A DNA stretch of 64,000 bases from contig JAWZSN010000013.1 of the NCBI GenBank assembly GCA_033875255.1, positions 62,001 to 126,000 of the forward strand. Direction: 5' to 3'. Source of the DNA: Marinimicrococcus sp033875255 (GTDB lineage: Bacteria > Pseudomonadota > Alphaproteobacteria > Geminicoccales > Geminicoccaceae). Shown piece by piece: positions 34,621-46,442 of this stretch (the first letter of the stretch is position 1; each line of letters starts with the position of its first letter). The position numbers were made by a program, and so were the translations under genes. The notes below the pieces were generated by a model, which worked only from the letters and a program-made list of their open reading frames with translations, did no database searches and was not told the origin of the DNA.

Positions 34621-35748
34621 ATGCGCCTCCTTCACACCGCCGACTGGCATCTGGGCCGGCAGCTCCACGGCCACAGCCTGCTCGACGACCAGGCCCACGC
34701 GCTGGACCAGATCGTGGCGGCCGCGGCCGAGCTGCGGCCGGATGCGGTGATCGTCGCCGGCGACGTCTACGACCGCGCTGTGCCGCCGCACGAGGCGGTA
34801 GAGCTGCTCGACGAGGTGCTGGCGCGGCTGGTGCAGGACCTGCGGCTGCCGACGCTGCTGATCGCCGGCAACCACGACAGCCCGGCGAGACTGGCCTTTG
34901 GCGCCCGGCTGCTGCGCGGCGCCGGGCTCGCGGTCGTTGGCCAGGCCGGCGCCAGCCCGCCGCTGGTGCTGGAGGACGCGCACGGGCCGCTCGACATCTT
35001 CGGCCTCGCCTATGCCGAGCCGGCCCTGGTGCGTGCCGTGCTGGGCCAGGCGGTACACGACCACGATGCCGCCCTGCGGGCACAGATCGCCGCCCTCGGG
35101 CGCGATCCGGGGCGGCGCGCCGTGCTCGTGGCGCATGCCTTCGTTGCCGGCGGCGGCGAGAGCGAGAGCGAGCGGCCCCTGACCGTCGGCGGCAGCGGCA
35201 TGGTCGGCACCGACGCCTTCGCGGGCTTCGCTTACACGGCGCTGGGTCATCTCCACGCGCCCCAGAGCTTCGCCGGCGGGCGCATCCGCTATTCGGGCTC
35301 GCTGCTCAAGTACAGTCTTTCCGAGGCGGCCCATGCCAAGTCGGCGACGCTGGTCGAGATCGACGCCGCCGGCGTCTGCCGCACCGAGGACATCGTGCTG
35401 AGCCCGCGCCGTGACGTGCGCATCCTCACCGGCCCGATGGCGAGCCTCCTGCAGGCACCGCGCTCCGAGGACTATGTGGCCTGCGTGCTGGAGGACACCG
35501 AGGCGCTCCTCGATTCCTTCGCCCGGCTGCGTGAGCTCTTCCCCAACCTCCTGACGGTGGAACGCCCCTTCTACGCCGCCGGTACGGCCGTGCAGGGAGC
35601 GGGGGCCGAAGCGCTGCGCCGCGAGGTGCCCGACCTCTTCGCCGACTTCTTCGAGCAGAGCGTGGGCCAGGCTTTGTCGGCGGAGGAGGCGGCGATGTTC
35701 GCCGAGATCCACGACGCCTGGCAAAAAGCCCAGCGGGAGAGCGGCTGA
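34621..35748 (+). CDS. sbcD: Exonuclease SbcCD, nuclease subunit
   Basis: Mre11-type Mn-dependent nuclease that with SbcC opens hairpins and DNA ends during repair. The 375 residues carry the phosphoesterase motifs HTADWHLG (D8, H10), GDVYDRA (D48), GNHDSP (N84, H85, D86), the later VAHAF, and GHLHAPQ. All metal-binding residues are visible. Its stop shares one base with the sbcC start (TGATG). Confidence 0.97.
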   Translation: MRLLHTADWHLGRQLHGHSLLDDQAHALDQIVAAAAELRPDAVIVAGDVYDRAVPPHEAVELLDEVLARLVQDLRLPTLLIAGNHDSPARLAFGARLLRGAGLAVVGQAGASPPLVLEDAHGPLDIFGLAYAEPALVRAVLGQAVHDHDAALRAQIAALGRDPGRRAVLVAHAFVAGGGESESERPLTVGGSGMVGTDAFAGFAYTALGHLHAPQSFAGGRIRYSGSLLKYSLSEAAHAKSATLVEIDAAGVCRTEDIVLSPRRDVRILTGPMASLLQAPRSEDYVACVLEDTEALLDSFARLRELFPNLLTVERPFYAAGTAVQGAGAEALRREVPDLFADFFEQSVGQALSAEEAAMFAEIHDAWQKAQRESG

Positions 35749-38700
35749 TGCGCCCGCTGCGCCTGACCGTCGAGGGCTTCGGCCCGTTCGCCGCCCGTAC
35801 CGAGCTCGATTTCCGCAAGCTCGGCAGCGACGCGCTCTTCCTCATCCACGGGCCGACCGGCGCGGGCAAGACCAGCCTGATCGACGCCATCTGCTTCGCC
35901 CTGTTCGGCAAGACATCGGGCGACGAGCGCAGCGGCAACCAGATGCGCAGCCAGCACGTCGCGCCAGGCGATCCCACCGAGGTGACCTTCGAGTTCGAGC
36001 TCGCCGGCACGAGCTACCGGATCAGGCGTAATCCCGAGTATGAGCGGGCGGCCGCTCGCGGCGGGGGAACGACGAAGCAGCAGCACGGGGTGACCGTGTG
36101 GCGGCTGGGGGCCGAGGGCGGCGAGGAGGCCGTGCTGGCGAGCCGGCAGCGCGAGGCCGACGAGGTGGTCCGCCGGTTGCTGGGCTTCAGCGTCGACCAG
36201 TTCCGCCAGGTGGTGGTGCTGCCGCAGGGACGCTTCCGCGAGTTCCTCGCAGCCAGCTCGAAGGAGCGCGAGCAGATCCTCTCGGTGCTGTTCGCCACCG
36301 ACCGGTTCGCGTCGCTGCAACAGTTCCTCAAGGAGCAGGCGGCGGCCTGCAAGCGCCATGCGGACACGCTGGGCGAGCGGCGCCGCCTGCTGCTCGACCA
36401 GGCGGAGTGCGAGGACGAGGCGGCCCTCGCGGCGGTGCGCGCCGCCCTTGCCGCGGAGACCGGGAAAGCGGCGGCCGAGACGGCGACGCTGCGCCAGGGC
36501 TGCGAGACGGCGCGGCTGGCGCTGGAGAAAGGCCGGGCGGATGCCGGCCGGCTGGCCGAGTTGGCTGCGGCCCGCGACGAGACGCGAAAGCTGGCCGCGG
36601 GGGACGCGGCGCTGGCGGCCGACCAGCGGCGGCTCGATGCCGCCCGCCGCGCCGCCGCGCTGGAGCCGCAGCGCGCCCGCGTCGAGAGCTGCCGGGCCGA
36701 GGCGCGCCGCGCCGGGCAGGACCGGCATGCTGCCGTCGAGAAGCGGGCCCGGGCCGAGGCCGAGCTGAAGCGGCTGGACGAGGCCCTCCTGGCCGAGGAG
36801 GCGCGCGGGCCGGAGCGCGAGGCGGCGCGCAGGGAGGCAGAGCGCCTGGCCGGGCTCGCGGCGCGGCTGCCGCGCGTGCTGGAGCTCGTGTCGGCGGCTG
36901 GCGAGGCGGAGAGCCGACGGGCGGAAGCCGCGGCCGAGCTCGAGGGGCTGGGCCAGCGGATCGCCGCGGCGACGGTGGCGCTGGAGGAGGCGCGCCGCGG
37001 CCACGAGGCGGCGCGCGGTGCGGCCTCGGCGCTGGAGTTGGCGCGCCGGGACGCGGCCGAGCTGGAACGCCTGGTCGAAGGACGCGGGGACCTGGTGCGG
37101 CGCGCCTGCGACCTCGCCAGGGCCGAGGAGCGGGCTCGCAAGGGCGAGCGGGTGCTGCAGCGTCAGAGCGAGGCGCTGGCCGCCTCCCGCGCGGCGCAGG
37201 TGGCGGTCGAGGCGGCATGGCGCAAGGGCCAGGCGGCGCGGCTGGCGGCAATGCTCGTGGCGGGCGAGGCCTGCCCGGTCTGCGGCAGCACCGGACATCC
37301 GGCACCGGCGCAGGCCGAGGGGGAGCTGGTCGAGGATGCGGCGCTGGAGGCGGCCGGCAGTGCGGCTGCCTTGGCCGAGCAGGCGCGCGACGCGGCGGCG
37401 CTGGAATGCCGGCAGGCGCAGGCAGCCTGCGACAAGCTGCGCGGCGAGGTCGAGACACGGCGTGCGACTCTGGGCGAGGCGGCCGCGGAAGCGCCGGAGG
37501 CGCTGGAGCAGCGTCGCGCCGAGGCGCGCGGGCGGCTGGCGGCGGCCGAGCGCGCCGCTGCCGATGTCGGGCGTCTGGCTGGAGAGGCGCTGCGGCAGGA
37601 GCGGGCGCTGGAGGCGCTGGCGGCACGCCGCGAGGAGGTGCTGCAGCGCTGTCGCCTTGCCGAGACGGCGGCGGTGCAGGCCAGGGCTGCGGCCGAGGCT
37701 GCGCAGGGCGAGCTGCCGGCGGCATGGCTCGAGCAGGCCGGGCCGGATCAGGCGCTGGCCCGGGCGGTGGCCGACGGGGCTGCCGCCGAGGACCATCGCA
37801 GCAGGCTCGAGGCGGCGCTGGTGCGGGCGCGCGAGCTGGCAGGACAGGCACGTCTCACCCGCGCCGCCACCGCCGAGGCGGTGGCCAGCGCAGACCAGCA
37901 GGAGCAGCGCGCCATCACAGCCTTGCAGGCGGCAGGCGAGGCGCTCGGCGCAGCGGCGGCGCAGGCCGGTTTCGCCGATCCCGGGGCGGTGGAAGCCGCG
38001 CGGCTGGGCGAGGAGGCGATGGCGGCGCTGGAAAGGCACATCGGCGCCGCCCGCGAGGCCCGCCGCAGTGCCGCCGACCGGCTGGCCCGCGCCGAGGCGG
38101 CAGCCGAGGGGCTGGGCGCGCCCGATCTCGACGCGCTGGCGGCGGCCGAGGCGGGCGCCCGCGCCGCTCTCGACGAGGCCGTGCGACTGGCGAGCGAGCG
38201 GGCGGGCCGGGCGCGCCATCTTGCGGATCTCGCGGGCAGGCTGGGGAAGCTGGCGACGGAACGGCAGACGGCCGAGCAGCGCTACGGCACCCTCGGCCGC
38301 CTGGCCGAGGTCGCCAACGGCACCACCGGCCAGTTCCGGATCACCTTCCAGCGCTTCGTCCTGTCGGCCCTGCTCGACGAGGTGCTGGACGCTGCGAGCG
38401 GACGGCTGCGGCGCATGACCAAGGGCCGCTACCTGCTGCGCCGCGCCGTGGCCGGCAATGGCGACCGGCGCCTCTCCGCGGGCCTCGATCTCGAGGTCGA
38501 CGACGCCTTCACCGGCCAGACACGGGCCGTAGCCACTCTCTCGGGCGGCGAAGGCTTTTTGGCTTCCCTGGCCCTGGCGCTGGGCCTGGCCGACGTGGTG
38601 CAGGCGCGCTCGGGCGGCACGAGGCTCGATGCGATCTTTATCGACGAGGGCTTCGGCACGCTCGACAGCGAGGCGCTCGACCAGGCGCTCTCGGTGCTCA

Positions 38701-38831
38701 CCGAGCTGCGCCGCGACGGCAGGCTGGTGGGCGTGGTCTCCCACGTCCAGGAGCTCAAGGAGCGGATCGACGTGCGGCTCGAGGTCAGGCCCACCGACAA
38801 GGGCAGTGTCGCCGCCTTCGTGCTGCCCTGA
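35748..38831 (+). CDS. sbcC: Exonuclease SbcCD, ATPase subunit
   Basis: Rad50-type SMC-like ATPase of 1027 residues. Walker A is GPTGAGKTSLIDAICFALFG (about 35-54). Two long Ala/Glu/Arg-rich coiled-coil arms flank the zinc hook CPVC (C509, C512), which joins two molecules. The signature LSGGEG is near 931 and Walker B, AIFIDEGFGTLD, near 962-973. The very alanine-rich arms create long, misleading open frames on the other strands. The complete sbcDC pair is an operon on its own. Confidence 0.97.
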   Translation: MRPLRLTVEGFGPFAARTELDFRKLGSDALFLIHGPTGAGKTSLIDAICFALFGKTSGDERSGNQMRSQHVAPGDPTEVTFEFELAGTSYRIRRNPEYERAAARGGGTTKQQHGVTVWRLGAEGGEEAVLASRQREADEVVRRLLGFSVDQFRQVVVLPQGRFREFLAASSKEREQILSVLFATDRFASLQQFLKEQAAACKRHADTLGERRRLLLDQAECEDEAALAAVRAALAAETGKAAAETATLRQGCETARLALEKGRADAGRLAELAAARDETRKLAAGDAALAADQRRLDAARRAAALEPQRARVESCRAEARRAGQDRHAAVEKRARAEAELKRLDEALLAEEARGPEREAARREAERLAGLAARLPRVLELVSAAGEAESRRAEAAAELEGLGQRIAAATVALEEARRGHEAARGAASALELARRDAAELERLVEGRGDLVRRACDLARAEERARKGERVLQRQSEALAASRAAQVAVEAAWRKGQAARLAAMLVAGEACPVCGSTGHPAPAQAEGELVEDAALEAAGSAAALAEQARDAAALECRQAQAACDKLRGEVETRRATLGEAAAEAPEALEQRRAEARGRLAAAERAAADVGRLAGEALRQERALEALAARREEVLQRCRLAETAAVQARAAAEAAQGELPAAWLEQAGPDQALARAVADGAAAEDHRSRLEAALVRARELAGQARLTRAATAEAVASADQQEQRAITALQAAGEALGAAAAQAGFADPGAVEAARLGEEAMAALERHIGAAREARRSAADRLARAEAAAEGLGAPDLDALAAAEAGARAALDEAVRLASERAGRARHLADLAGRLGKLATERQTAEQRYGTLGRLAEVANGTTGQFRITFQRFVLSALLDEVLDAASGRLRRMTKGRYLLRRAVAGNGDRRLSAGLDLEVDDAFTGQTRAVATLSGGEGFLASLALALGLADVVQARSGGTRLDAIFIDEGFGTLDSEALDQALSVLTELRRDGRLVGVVSHVQELKERIDVRLEVRPTDKGSVAAFVLP

Positions 38832-38848
38832 AGACCGGCCGGGGCCGC

Positions 38849-39220
38849 CTACCGGTCGCGCGAGAGGCCCTGCCGCTCGACGGCGTCGAGATAGGCCTGC
38901 CAGACGCTGTCCTTCTCGCGGCCCAGCTTGTGCAGATAGCTCCAGGAATAGATACCGGTGTCGTGGCCGTCGTCGAAGACGATGCGCACCGCGTAGTTGC
39001 CGACCGCCTGAACGGCGGTGATCGCCACGTTGCGCTTGCCGCCCACCGTCACCTTCTGCGAGGGGGTGTGGCCCTGGACCTCGGCCGAGGGGCTCTCGAC
39101 CCGCAGCAGCTCGGCCGGCAGGCTGACGCTGCTGCCGTCCTCGAAGTCGATCTCGAGCAGCCGCTCGGCGCGCTTCGCCCGGATCTCCACCGGCCAGTGG
39201 CCGCTCTCCGGCTCAGTCAC
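38849..39220 (-). CDS. DUF971 (gamma-butyrobetaine hydroxylase-like N-terminal domain) protein
   Basis: A 123-residue protein that is one DUF971 domain: WPVEIRAKRAERLLEIDFEDGSSVSLPAELLRVESPSAEVQGH, with DDGHDTGIYSWSYL. The isolated domain is widespread in proteobacteria and has been linked to iron-sulfur metabolism; the function here is unproven. It overlaps the end of the Trm112 gene by 8 bases and is last in a four-gene operon. Confidence 0.92.
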   Translation of the reverse strand: MTEPESGHWPVEIRAKRAERLLEIDFEDGSSVSLPAELLRVESPSAEVQGHTPSQKVTVGGKRNVAITAVQAVGNYAVRIVFDDGHDTGIYSWSYLHKLGREKDSVWQAYLDAVERQGLSRDR

Positions 39221-39440
39221 GGCGCAGCTCCGCGGGGATCTTCGCGGCCTCGTCCAGCGGCCGCGCCTCCTCCACCAGCATGATCGGGATACCGTCGCGG
39301 ATCGGATAGGCGAGGCCCGCCTGCTCGCTGACCAGCTCGCCCGCCTCGCGGTCGTAGCGCAACGGGCCCTTGGTCAGCGGGCAGACCAGAAGCTCCAGAA
39401 GCTTGGGGTCGATGGCGGCCTGCCGCCTCTCTTCGGTCAT
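39213..39440 (-). CDS. Trm112-family small protein
   Basis: A 75-residue protein with the Trm112 pattern (LLELLVCPLTKGPLRYDREAGEL, then AYPIRDGIPIMLVEEAR), a zinc-ribbon-like fold in which only one cysteine (VCPLT) remains. Bacterial members are suspected partners of methyltransferases or quality-control factors. It lies between the LON-domain and DUF971 genes, a conserved arrangement in alphaproteobacteria. Confidence 0.92.
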   Translation of the reverse strand: MTEERRQAAIDPKLLELLVCPLTKGPLRYDREAGELVSEQAGLAYPIRDGIPIMLVEEARPLDEAAKIPAELRRD

Positions 39441-39456
39441 CGAACGCTCCGGTCGA

Positions 39457-40110
39457 TCAGTGGCGCACGGGAGACGCTTCGCCGGTGTCCGAGCGGGCGT
39501 CCATCTGCATGAGGGCGGTGAGCAGCTCGGCCTGGCGTGTCAGGTCGCGTGCCTCGAGCAGCGCCTGCTTCTCGGTGGGATCGAACGGGCAGATCATCGA
39601 GAGCGAGGTCACCAGGGCGCCGAGCGGGGCGGTCTTCAGCGTGGCCCACTCGGCCTCGATACCATGATGCTGGAAATAGCCTTCCAGCGCGCCCAAAAGC
39701 CCGCCCTTGAGGGAATCGGGCGGCGGAACGGGCTGCATGTCGTGGCGCCAGCGGTCGAAGCTGGCGAGCACCTGCCGGTAGGCGGTGTCGCTCTCCAGCT
39801 CCTCGACCACGTCGAACCGGCAGGCGCCGCTCAGCGTGACGAGATAGCGGCCGTCCGGGGTCTCGCTGAAGCTGCTGATGCGGCCGACGCAGCCGATCGT
39901 ATAGATCTCCGGCGGCGCGGCCGCATGCTCCTGGTCGTGGCGCGGCTGGACCATGCCGATTACCCGGTCCGTCTGCATCGCGTCGCGTATCATCGCGAGA
40001 TAGCGGGGCTCGAAGATGTTGAGCGGCAGGTTGCCGCCCGGCAGCAGGAGAGCCCCGCGCAGCGGGAAGATCGGGAAACGGCTGGGCAGGGCCTCGGCCG
40101 CGCCGGTCAT
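39457..40110 (-). CDS. LON peptidase N-terminal substrate-binding domain protein
   Basis: A 217-residue stand-alone LON substrate-binding domain, starting LPSRFPIFPLRGALLLPGGNLPLNIFEPRYL, followed by helices; there is no ATPase or protease part. It may bind unfolded proteins. Its start shares one base with the thioredoxin-domain gene stop (TGATG), so the two are probably translated together. Confidence 0.92.
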   Translation of the reverse strand: MTGAAEALPSRFPIFPLRGALLLPGGNLPLNIFEPRYLAMIRDAMQTDRVIGMVQPRHDQEHAAAPPEIYTIGCVGRISSFSETPDGRYLVTLSGACRFDVVEELESDTAYRQVLASFDRWRHDMQPVPPPDSLKGGLLGALEGYFQHHGIEAEWATLKTAPLGALVTSLSMICPFDPTEKQALLEARDLTRQAELLTALMQMDARSDTGEASPVRH

Positions 40111-41021
40111 CAGGAGAACAGCACGGTCGAGAGCATGCGCCGGCCTTTGACCGTCGCCGGGTGCTTCGGGCCGAGCGCCTCGAAGAAGCGCACGAGCTGG
40201 GTGCGGGCCTTGTCCTCGCCCCAGCTCCGGTCGTGCTTGACGATCCTGCAGAGATTTTCCATCGCGGCGTCGATCTGCCCGCGCAGGAACATCTGGGTGG
40301 CGAGCTGGTAGCGCGCCTCGTGATCGTCCTCGTCGCCCTCGAGCCGGGCGAGCAGGCCCACCGGATCGCCAAGCTCGCCGGACTCCTCGGCCAGCGACAG
40401 GGCCGCCCTGGCGCCGCTGATCGCCTGGTGGTTGGCATGCTCGGCGGGCGCCTGGTCCAGCAGGGAGCGGGCCTCCTCGAGCTGCCCGGCGGTCACCATA
40501 CAGCGGGCGAGACCGCCCAGCGCCTCGGCATTCTCGGGCTCGGCACGAAGCACCGCGTCATACATGGCGACCGCCTCATGCATGTCGCCGCGTTCCATCG
40601 CCTCGCGCGCCTGGTCCAGATCGGCCGCCGCCTCGGCATCGACCGGCTCGCCCAGGAGCTTCTCGATCAAGGCCTTGATCTGGCTTTCCGGCTGGGCTCC
40701 GGCAAAACCCGTCACCGGCTGGCCGCCGACGAAGGCGTAGACCGTGGGCACCGATTGGATGCGGAGCTGCTGGGCGATCTCCGGGTTCTCGTCGATGTTG
40801 ATCTTGACGAGCTTCACCCGGCCGCCGGCGGCATCCACCGCCTTCTCGAGGATCGGACCCAGCTGCTTGCACGGGCCGCACCACGGCGCCCAGAAGTCCA
40901 CCAGCACCGGCACCGTCATCGAGGCCTGGATGACGTCCTGCGCGAACGTCTCGATCGAGCCGTCCTTGATGTTAGCCGAGCCGCCGCCCTGCTTGGGGGC
41001 CGCCGTACCGAAAAGCTGCAT
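40110..41021 (-). CDS. Thioredoxin-domain protein with TPR-like C-terminus (CnoX/YbbN-like)
   Basis: Protein of 303 residues. The N-terminal thioredoxin domain has an intact WCGPC active site (C48, C51), so it could be redox-active, unlike E. coli CnoX. The C-terminal 170 residues are TPR-like repeats (DLDQAREAMERGDMHEAVAMYDAVLRAEPENAEAL and following). Such proteins act as chaperone-holdases that hand clients to GroEL or DnaK. First gene of the operon with the LON, Trm112 and DUF971 genes; the start at 41021 removes a poor upstream extension. Confidence 0.92.
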   Translation of the reverse strand: MQLFGTAAPKQGGGSANIKDGSIETFAQDVIQASMTVPVLVDFWAPWCGPCKQLGPILEKAVDAAGGRVKLVKINIDENPEIAQQLRIQSVPTVYAFVGGQPVTGFAGAQPESQIKALIEKLLGEPVDAEAAADLDQAREAMERGDMHEAVAMYDAVLRAEPENAEALGGLARCMVTAGQLEEARSLLDQAPAEHANHQAISGARAALSLAEESGELGDPVGLLARLEGDEDDHEARYQLATQMFLRGQIDAAMENLCRIVKHDRSWGEDKARTQLVRFFEALGPKHPATVKGRRMLSTVLFS

Positions 41022-41212
41022 GACGCTTGGCCTCGTTCTCCGTGGACCGCCCGGCGGCAATGCCGCCGACGCTGTGTAAGATGAGGGCCGGCGGCCGGCG
41101 ATACAAGGGCGCTACGGCGGCGATTGATCGCCCCGCCCGCACCTCCTAATCTGGATTCCCAAAAGAATCGCCAGGGCGGTGTCGAGCAGCCGCCCGGACA
41201 GGGAGGCGAACC

Positions 41213-42196
41213 ATGAAGCTGAGGACACTGAGCGGTGCCGTGGCGGGCCTGGCGGCCGTCTGTGCGCTGAGCTGGGGCGGAACGGCCCGGGCTCTCGAGA
41301 TCAAGTCCAGCGACGTCCACGCGATGGGCTATCCGACCACCGAGGCGATCGCCTACATGGGCGAGCTGCTCGACACATGGACCAACGGCCGCCACACGGT
41401 GAAGATCTTCCATTCGATGCAGCTCGGCGGCGAGAAGGAGGCGCTCGAGCAGGTGCAGCTGGGCGCGCTCGAGATGACCCGCGTGTCGGTGGGCGTGGTG
41501 GGCCCGATCGTCGACGATTTCAACGCCTTCAACCTGCCCTACGTATTCCGCTCCATCGAGCACATGCACAACGTGGTGGACGGCGAGATCGGCACGGAGC
41601 TCCTGAACCGGCTCGAGAAGGGCGAGCTGATCGGGCTGGGCTACATGGATGCCGGCGCCCGCTCGTTCTACAACAAGAGCCGCGCCATCACCTCGCCCAA
41701 AGATCTCGAGGGGCTGAAGATCCGCGTCATGCAGAACCCGATCTTCGTCGAGATGATGGGGGCCATGGGCGGTGCCGGGCTGCCGATCGCCTTCAACGAG
41801 CTCTACACCGCGATGCAGACCGGGGTGGTCGACGGTGCGGAGAACAACCCGCCATCCTACTCGACCCAGAAGCACTACGAGGTTGCGGGCTACTACTCGC
41901 TCACCGAGCACCTGATCGTCCCGGAGATCTTCGTCTTCAGCAAGCGCGTGTGGGACACGCTCGAGCCGCTCGACCAGCAGCTCATCCGCAAGGCGGCGGC
42001 ACTGGCGGTCATCAAGGAGCGCGAGCTGTGGCGGGCCATGGAGGACAAGTCCATGGAGGAGCTGGCCGGGCTCGGTATCAAGATCAACAAGGACGTCGAC
42101 AAGCAGGCGTTCATCGAGGCCACCGCCCCGGTGCGCGAGAAGTTCGGCGCCAAGTACAAGGATCTGATCGCCCGGATCGAGAAGGTCGAGGGCTGA
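41213..42196 (+). CDS. TRAP transporter substrate-binding protein (DctP family)
   Basis: Periplasmic solute receptor of a TRAP system, 327 residues, with a Sec signal (MKLRTLSGAVAGLAAVCALSWGG, cleaved near ARA). Typical features are the N-terminal strand EIKSSDVHAMGYPTTEAI, the mid-domain Arg region LEGLKIRVMQNPIFVEMMGAMG (the R contacts the carboxylate ligand) and FNELYTAMQTGVVDGAENNP. The ligand is probably an organic acid. It is followed by the small and large membrane subunits, forming a complete TRAP operon. Confidence 0.95.
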   Translation: MKLRTLSGAVAGLAAVCALSWGGTARALEIKSSDVHAMGYPTTEAIAYMGELLDTWTNGRHTVKIFHSMQLGGEKEALEQVQLGALEMTRVSVGVVGPIVDDFNAFNLPYVFRSIEHMHNVVDGEIGTELLNRLEKGELIGLGYMDAGARSFYNKSRAITSPKDLEGLKIRVMQNPIFVEMMGAMGGAGLPIAFNELYTAMQTGVVDGAENNPPSYSTQKHYEVAGYYSLTEHLIVPEIFVFSKRVWDTLEPLDQQLIRKAAALAVIKERELWRAMEDKSMEELAGLGIKINKDVDKQAFIEATAPVREKFGAKYKDLIARIEKVEG

Positions 42197-42284
42197 GCGC
42201 CGGAAGCGCTGCCTGTCGCCCGAGGGACGGCCGCCTCGCGCGGCCGGCCTGCCTTCCGAACGCCGCCTGAAAGACCGCCACGAC

Positions 42285-42779
42285 ATGCGTGCAAGCTATG
42301 TGCGCCTCATGGGTGCGCTCTACTGGGGCTGCATGGCCATCGCCGGCGTGGCGATCGTGCTCATGACCCTGATCATCGCCTGGAGCGTGCTGGTGCGCTA
42401 CGGGTTCGAGACGGGGGCCTTTTGGGCCGAGCCCGTCGCCATCTTCCTGGCCGTGCAGCTCACCTTCTTCGGCGCCGCCGCCTGCTACCGGGCCAATGCG
42501 CATATCAGTATCGACACCATCGTCCGCGCCCTGCCGGCCCCTGCGCACCGGCCGCTGGAACTGCTGGTCGACCTGCTCATGGCGGCCATCAGCCTCTTCA
42601 TGGTCGTCTACGGGGCGCGGCTGGTCGCCACCACCTGGTCGCAGGTCTATCCCGAGTTCGAGCTTCTGCGGGTGGGTCTGGTCTACGGCTCAATCCCGGC
42701 CTCCGGCCTGCTGATCCTGCTTTTCGTGATCGAGCGCGTCCTCTGCGGGCCGCCCGAGATCGCCGGGGAGGGTGCCTGA
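42285..42779 (+). CDS. TRAP transporter small membrane subunit (DctQ family)
   Basis: A 164-residue protein with four membrane helices (about 15-38, 48-68, 88-110, 130-152) typical of DctQ, which connects receptor and permease. It lies 88 bases after the DctP-type gene; its stop overlaps the start of the large subunit. Confidence 0.93.
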   Translation: MRASYVRLMGALYWGCMAIAGVAIVLMTLIIAWSVLVRYGFETGAFWAEPVAIFLAVQLTFFGAAACYRANAHISIDTIVRALPAPAHRPLELLVDLLMAAISLFMVVYGARLVATTWSQVYPEFELLRVGLVYGSIPASGLLILLFVIERVLCGPPEIAGEGA

Positions 42780-44074
42780 TGGGCGGTACGGTCGGGCCGG
42801 TCATCCTGATCGGCGGGCTCTTCCTTCTCATTCTCCTCAACGTGCCGATCGCCTTCGCCTTGGGCCTCTCGGCGCTGGCCGCCGCCTGGTGGGTGGGCAT
42901 CCCGCTGGAGGCGGTGCTCCTCAAGGTCTCGGGCGGTGTCCACAGTTTCGCCCTGCTGGCCATCCCGTTCTTCGTGCTGGCCGGCGCCATCATGGCCGAG
43001 GGCGGCATCGCAGTGAGGCTCGTGAACCTCGCCAACGTCTTCGTCGGGTTCATCCGTGGCGGGCTCGCCATGGTGAACATCCTGGCCTCGATGTTCTTCG
43101 GCGGGATCTCGGGAAGCTCGGTGGCCGACACCTCGTCCATCGGCACCATCATGATCCCGATGATGAAGCGCCAGGGCTACGACGACGCCTTCTCGGTCAA
43201 CGTCACCATCACCAGCTCCACCCAGGGCATCATCATCCCGCCCTCGCACAACGCCATCATCTACGCCTACGCGGCGGGCGGCACGGTCTCCATCGCCCAG
43301 CTCTTCCTCGCCGGAATCATCCCCGGGATCATGGTGGGAATGGCGCTGATGATCCTCACCTTCGTGCTGGCCTCGATGCGTGGCTATCCCAAGGGCGAGA
43401 TGGTGCCGCTGCGCGAGGCGGTGCGGATCACCGCTGGCGCATTTCTCGGCCTGCTCACCGTGCTGATCATCGTGGGCGGGGTGATCTTCGGCATCTTCAC
43501 CGCCACCGAGTCGGCCGCCGTGGCGGTAGTCTGGGCGTTTCTCGTGGCGATGTTCGCCTATCGCGAGCTGCCGTGGCGGCGCCTGCCGGCGATGCTCGCC
43601 GGCGTCGTGCGGACCGTCGCCATGGTGATGATCCTGATCGGCTTCGCCAGCGCCTTCGCCTACATGATGGCGCTGATGCAGATCCCCGCCCGGGTCACCG
43701 ACTTCTTCCTCGGGATCTCCGACAACAAGCTGGTCATCCTGCTGCTGATCAACGCGATGCTGCTGGTGCTGGGCATGTTCATGGACATGGCGCCGCTGAT
43801 CCTGATCTGCACCCCGATCCTCCTGCCGGTGGTGAAGTCGCTGGGGGTCGACCCGGTGCATTTCGGCATCGTCATGCTGCTCAATCTCGGCATCGGCCTC
43901 GTCACCCCGCCGGTGGGCACCACGCTCTTCGTCGGCTGCGCCATCGGCAAGGTGCGGATCGAGGAGGTGACCAGAGCGCTGTGGCCCTTCTGGCTCACCA
44001 TGTTCGTCGTCCTGATGCTGGTGACCTACGTGCCGGCACTGAGCCTTTGGATCCCCTCCATGGTCCGGTTCTAG
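42779..44074 (+). CDS. TRAP transporter large membrane subunit (DctM family)
   Basis: Sodium-driven permease subunit of 431 residues with about twelve helices. The conserved stretch FFGGISGSSVADTSSIGTIM and GIIIPPSHNAIIYAY mark the transport core, and GLVTPPVGTTLFVGCAIG is the second half's equivalent. Start and previous stop overlap (ATGA). It completes the DctPQM set. Confidence 0.95.
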   Translation: MGGTVGPVILIGGLFLLILLNVPIAFALGLSALAAAWWVGIPLEAVLLKVSGGVHSFALLAIPFFVLAGAIMAEGGIAVRLVNLANVFVGFIRGGLAMVNILASMFFGGISGSSVADTSSIGTIMIPMMKRQGYDDAFSVNVTITSSTQGIIIPPSHNAIIYAYAAGGTVSIAQLFLAGIIPGIMVGMALMILTFVLASMRGYPKGEMVPLREAVRITAGAFLGLLTVLIIVGGVIFGIFTATESAAVAVVWAFLVAMFAYRELPWRRLPAMLAGVVRTVAMVMILIGFASAFAYMMALMQIPARVTDFFLGISDNKLVILLLINAMLLVLGMFMDMAPLILICTPILLPVVKSLGVDPVHFGIVMLLNLGIGLVTPPVGTTLFVGCAIGKVRIEEVTRALWPFWLTMFVVLMLVTYVPALSLWIPSMVRF

Positions 44075-44104
44075 GCAGGCCGAGCTGCGGGGCCGGACAG
44101 GAGG

Positions 44105-44128
44105 GGGCGCGGACGTGTCGCCGCGCCC
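44105..44128. terminator. Hairpin after the TRAP operon
   Basis: An 8-bp stem, GGGCGCGG/CCGCGCCC, with an 8-base loop, 30 bases after the dctM stop and 58 bases before uvrB. No clear T run follows, so it is a candidate rather than a certain rho-independent terminator. Confidence 0.45.
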
Positions 44129-44185
44129 GTTGCACCGAGCCCCCCGCCGCACCATCCTCTAGGGCGTGTCAGACGCGAGGAGCCG

Positions 44186-46384
<2,199 letters not shown>

Positions 46385-46407
46385 GCGGCGCTCGCGCCGT
46401 CGCCGCG

Positions 46408-46436
46408 GGCCCGGCCGGCTCCTCGAGCGCCGGGCC
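46408..46436. terminator. Convergent hairpin after uvrB
   Basis: GGCCCGGC/GCCGGGCC, an 8-bp perfect stem in the 58-base gap between the convergent uvrB and DUF7218 genes. There is no T run on either strand. Its position suggests a two-way transcription stop, but this is inferred from structure only. Confidence 0.45.
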
Positions 46437-46442
46437 TCCAAC

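Noticed and set aside
35571..38744. Long open frame on the minus strand opposite sbcC
   Set aside because: The Ala/Arg/Glu-rich coiled-coil of SbcC keeps all frames open; the minus translation is Leu/Gly/Arg-rich with no family features.
44075..44185. SOS box before uvrB
   Set aside because: No GTTC-N7-GTTC or GAAC-N7-GAAC pattern found in the upstream region.
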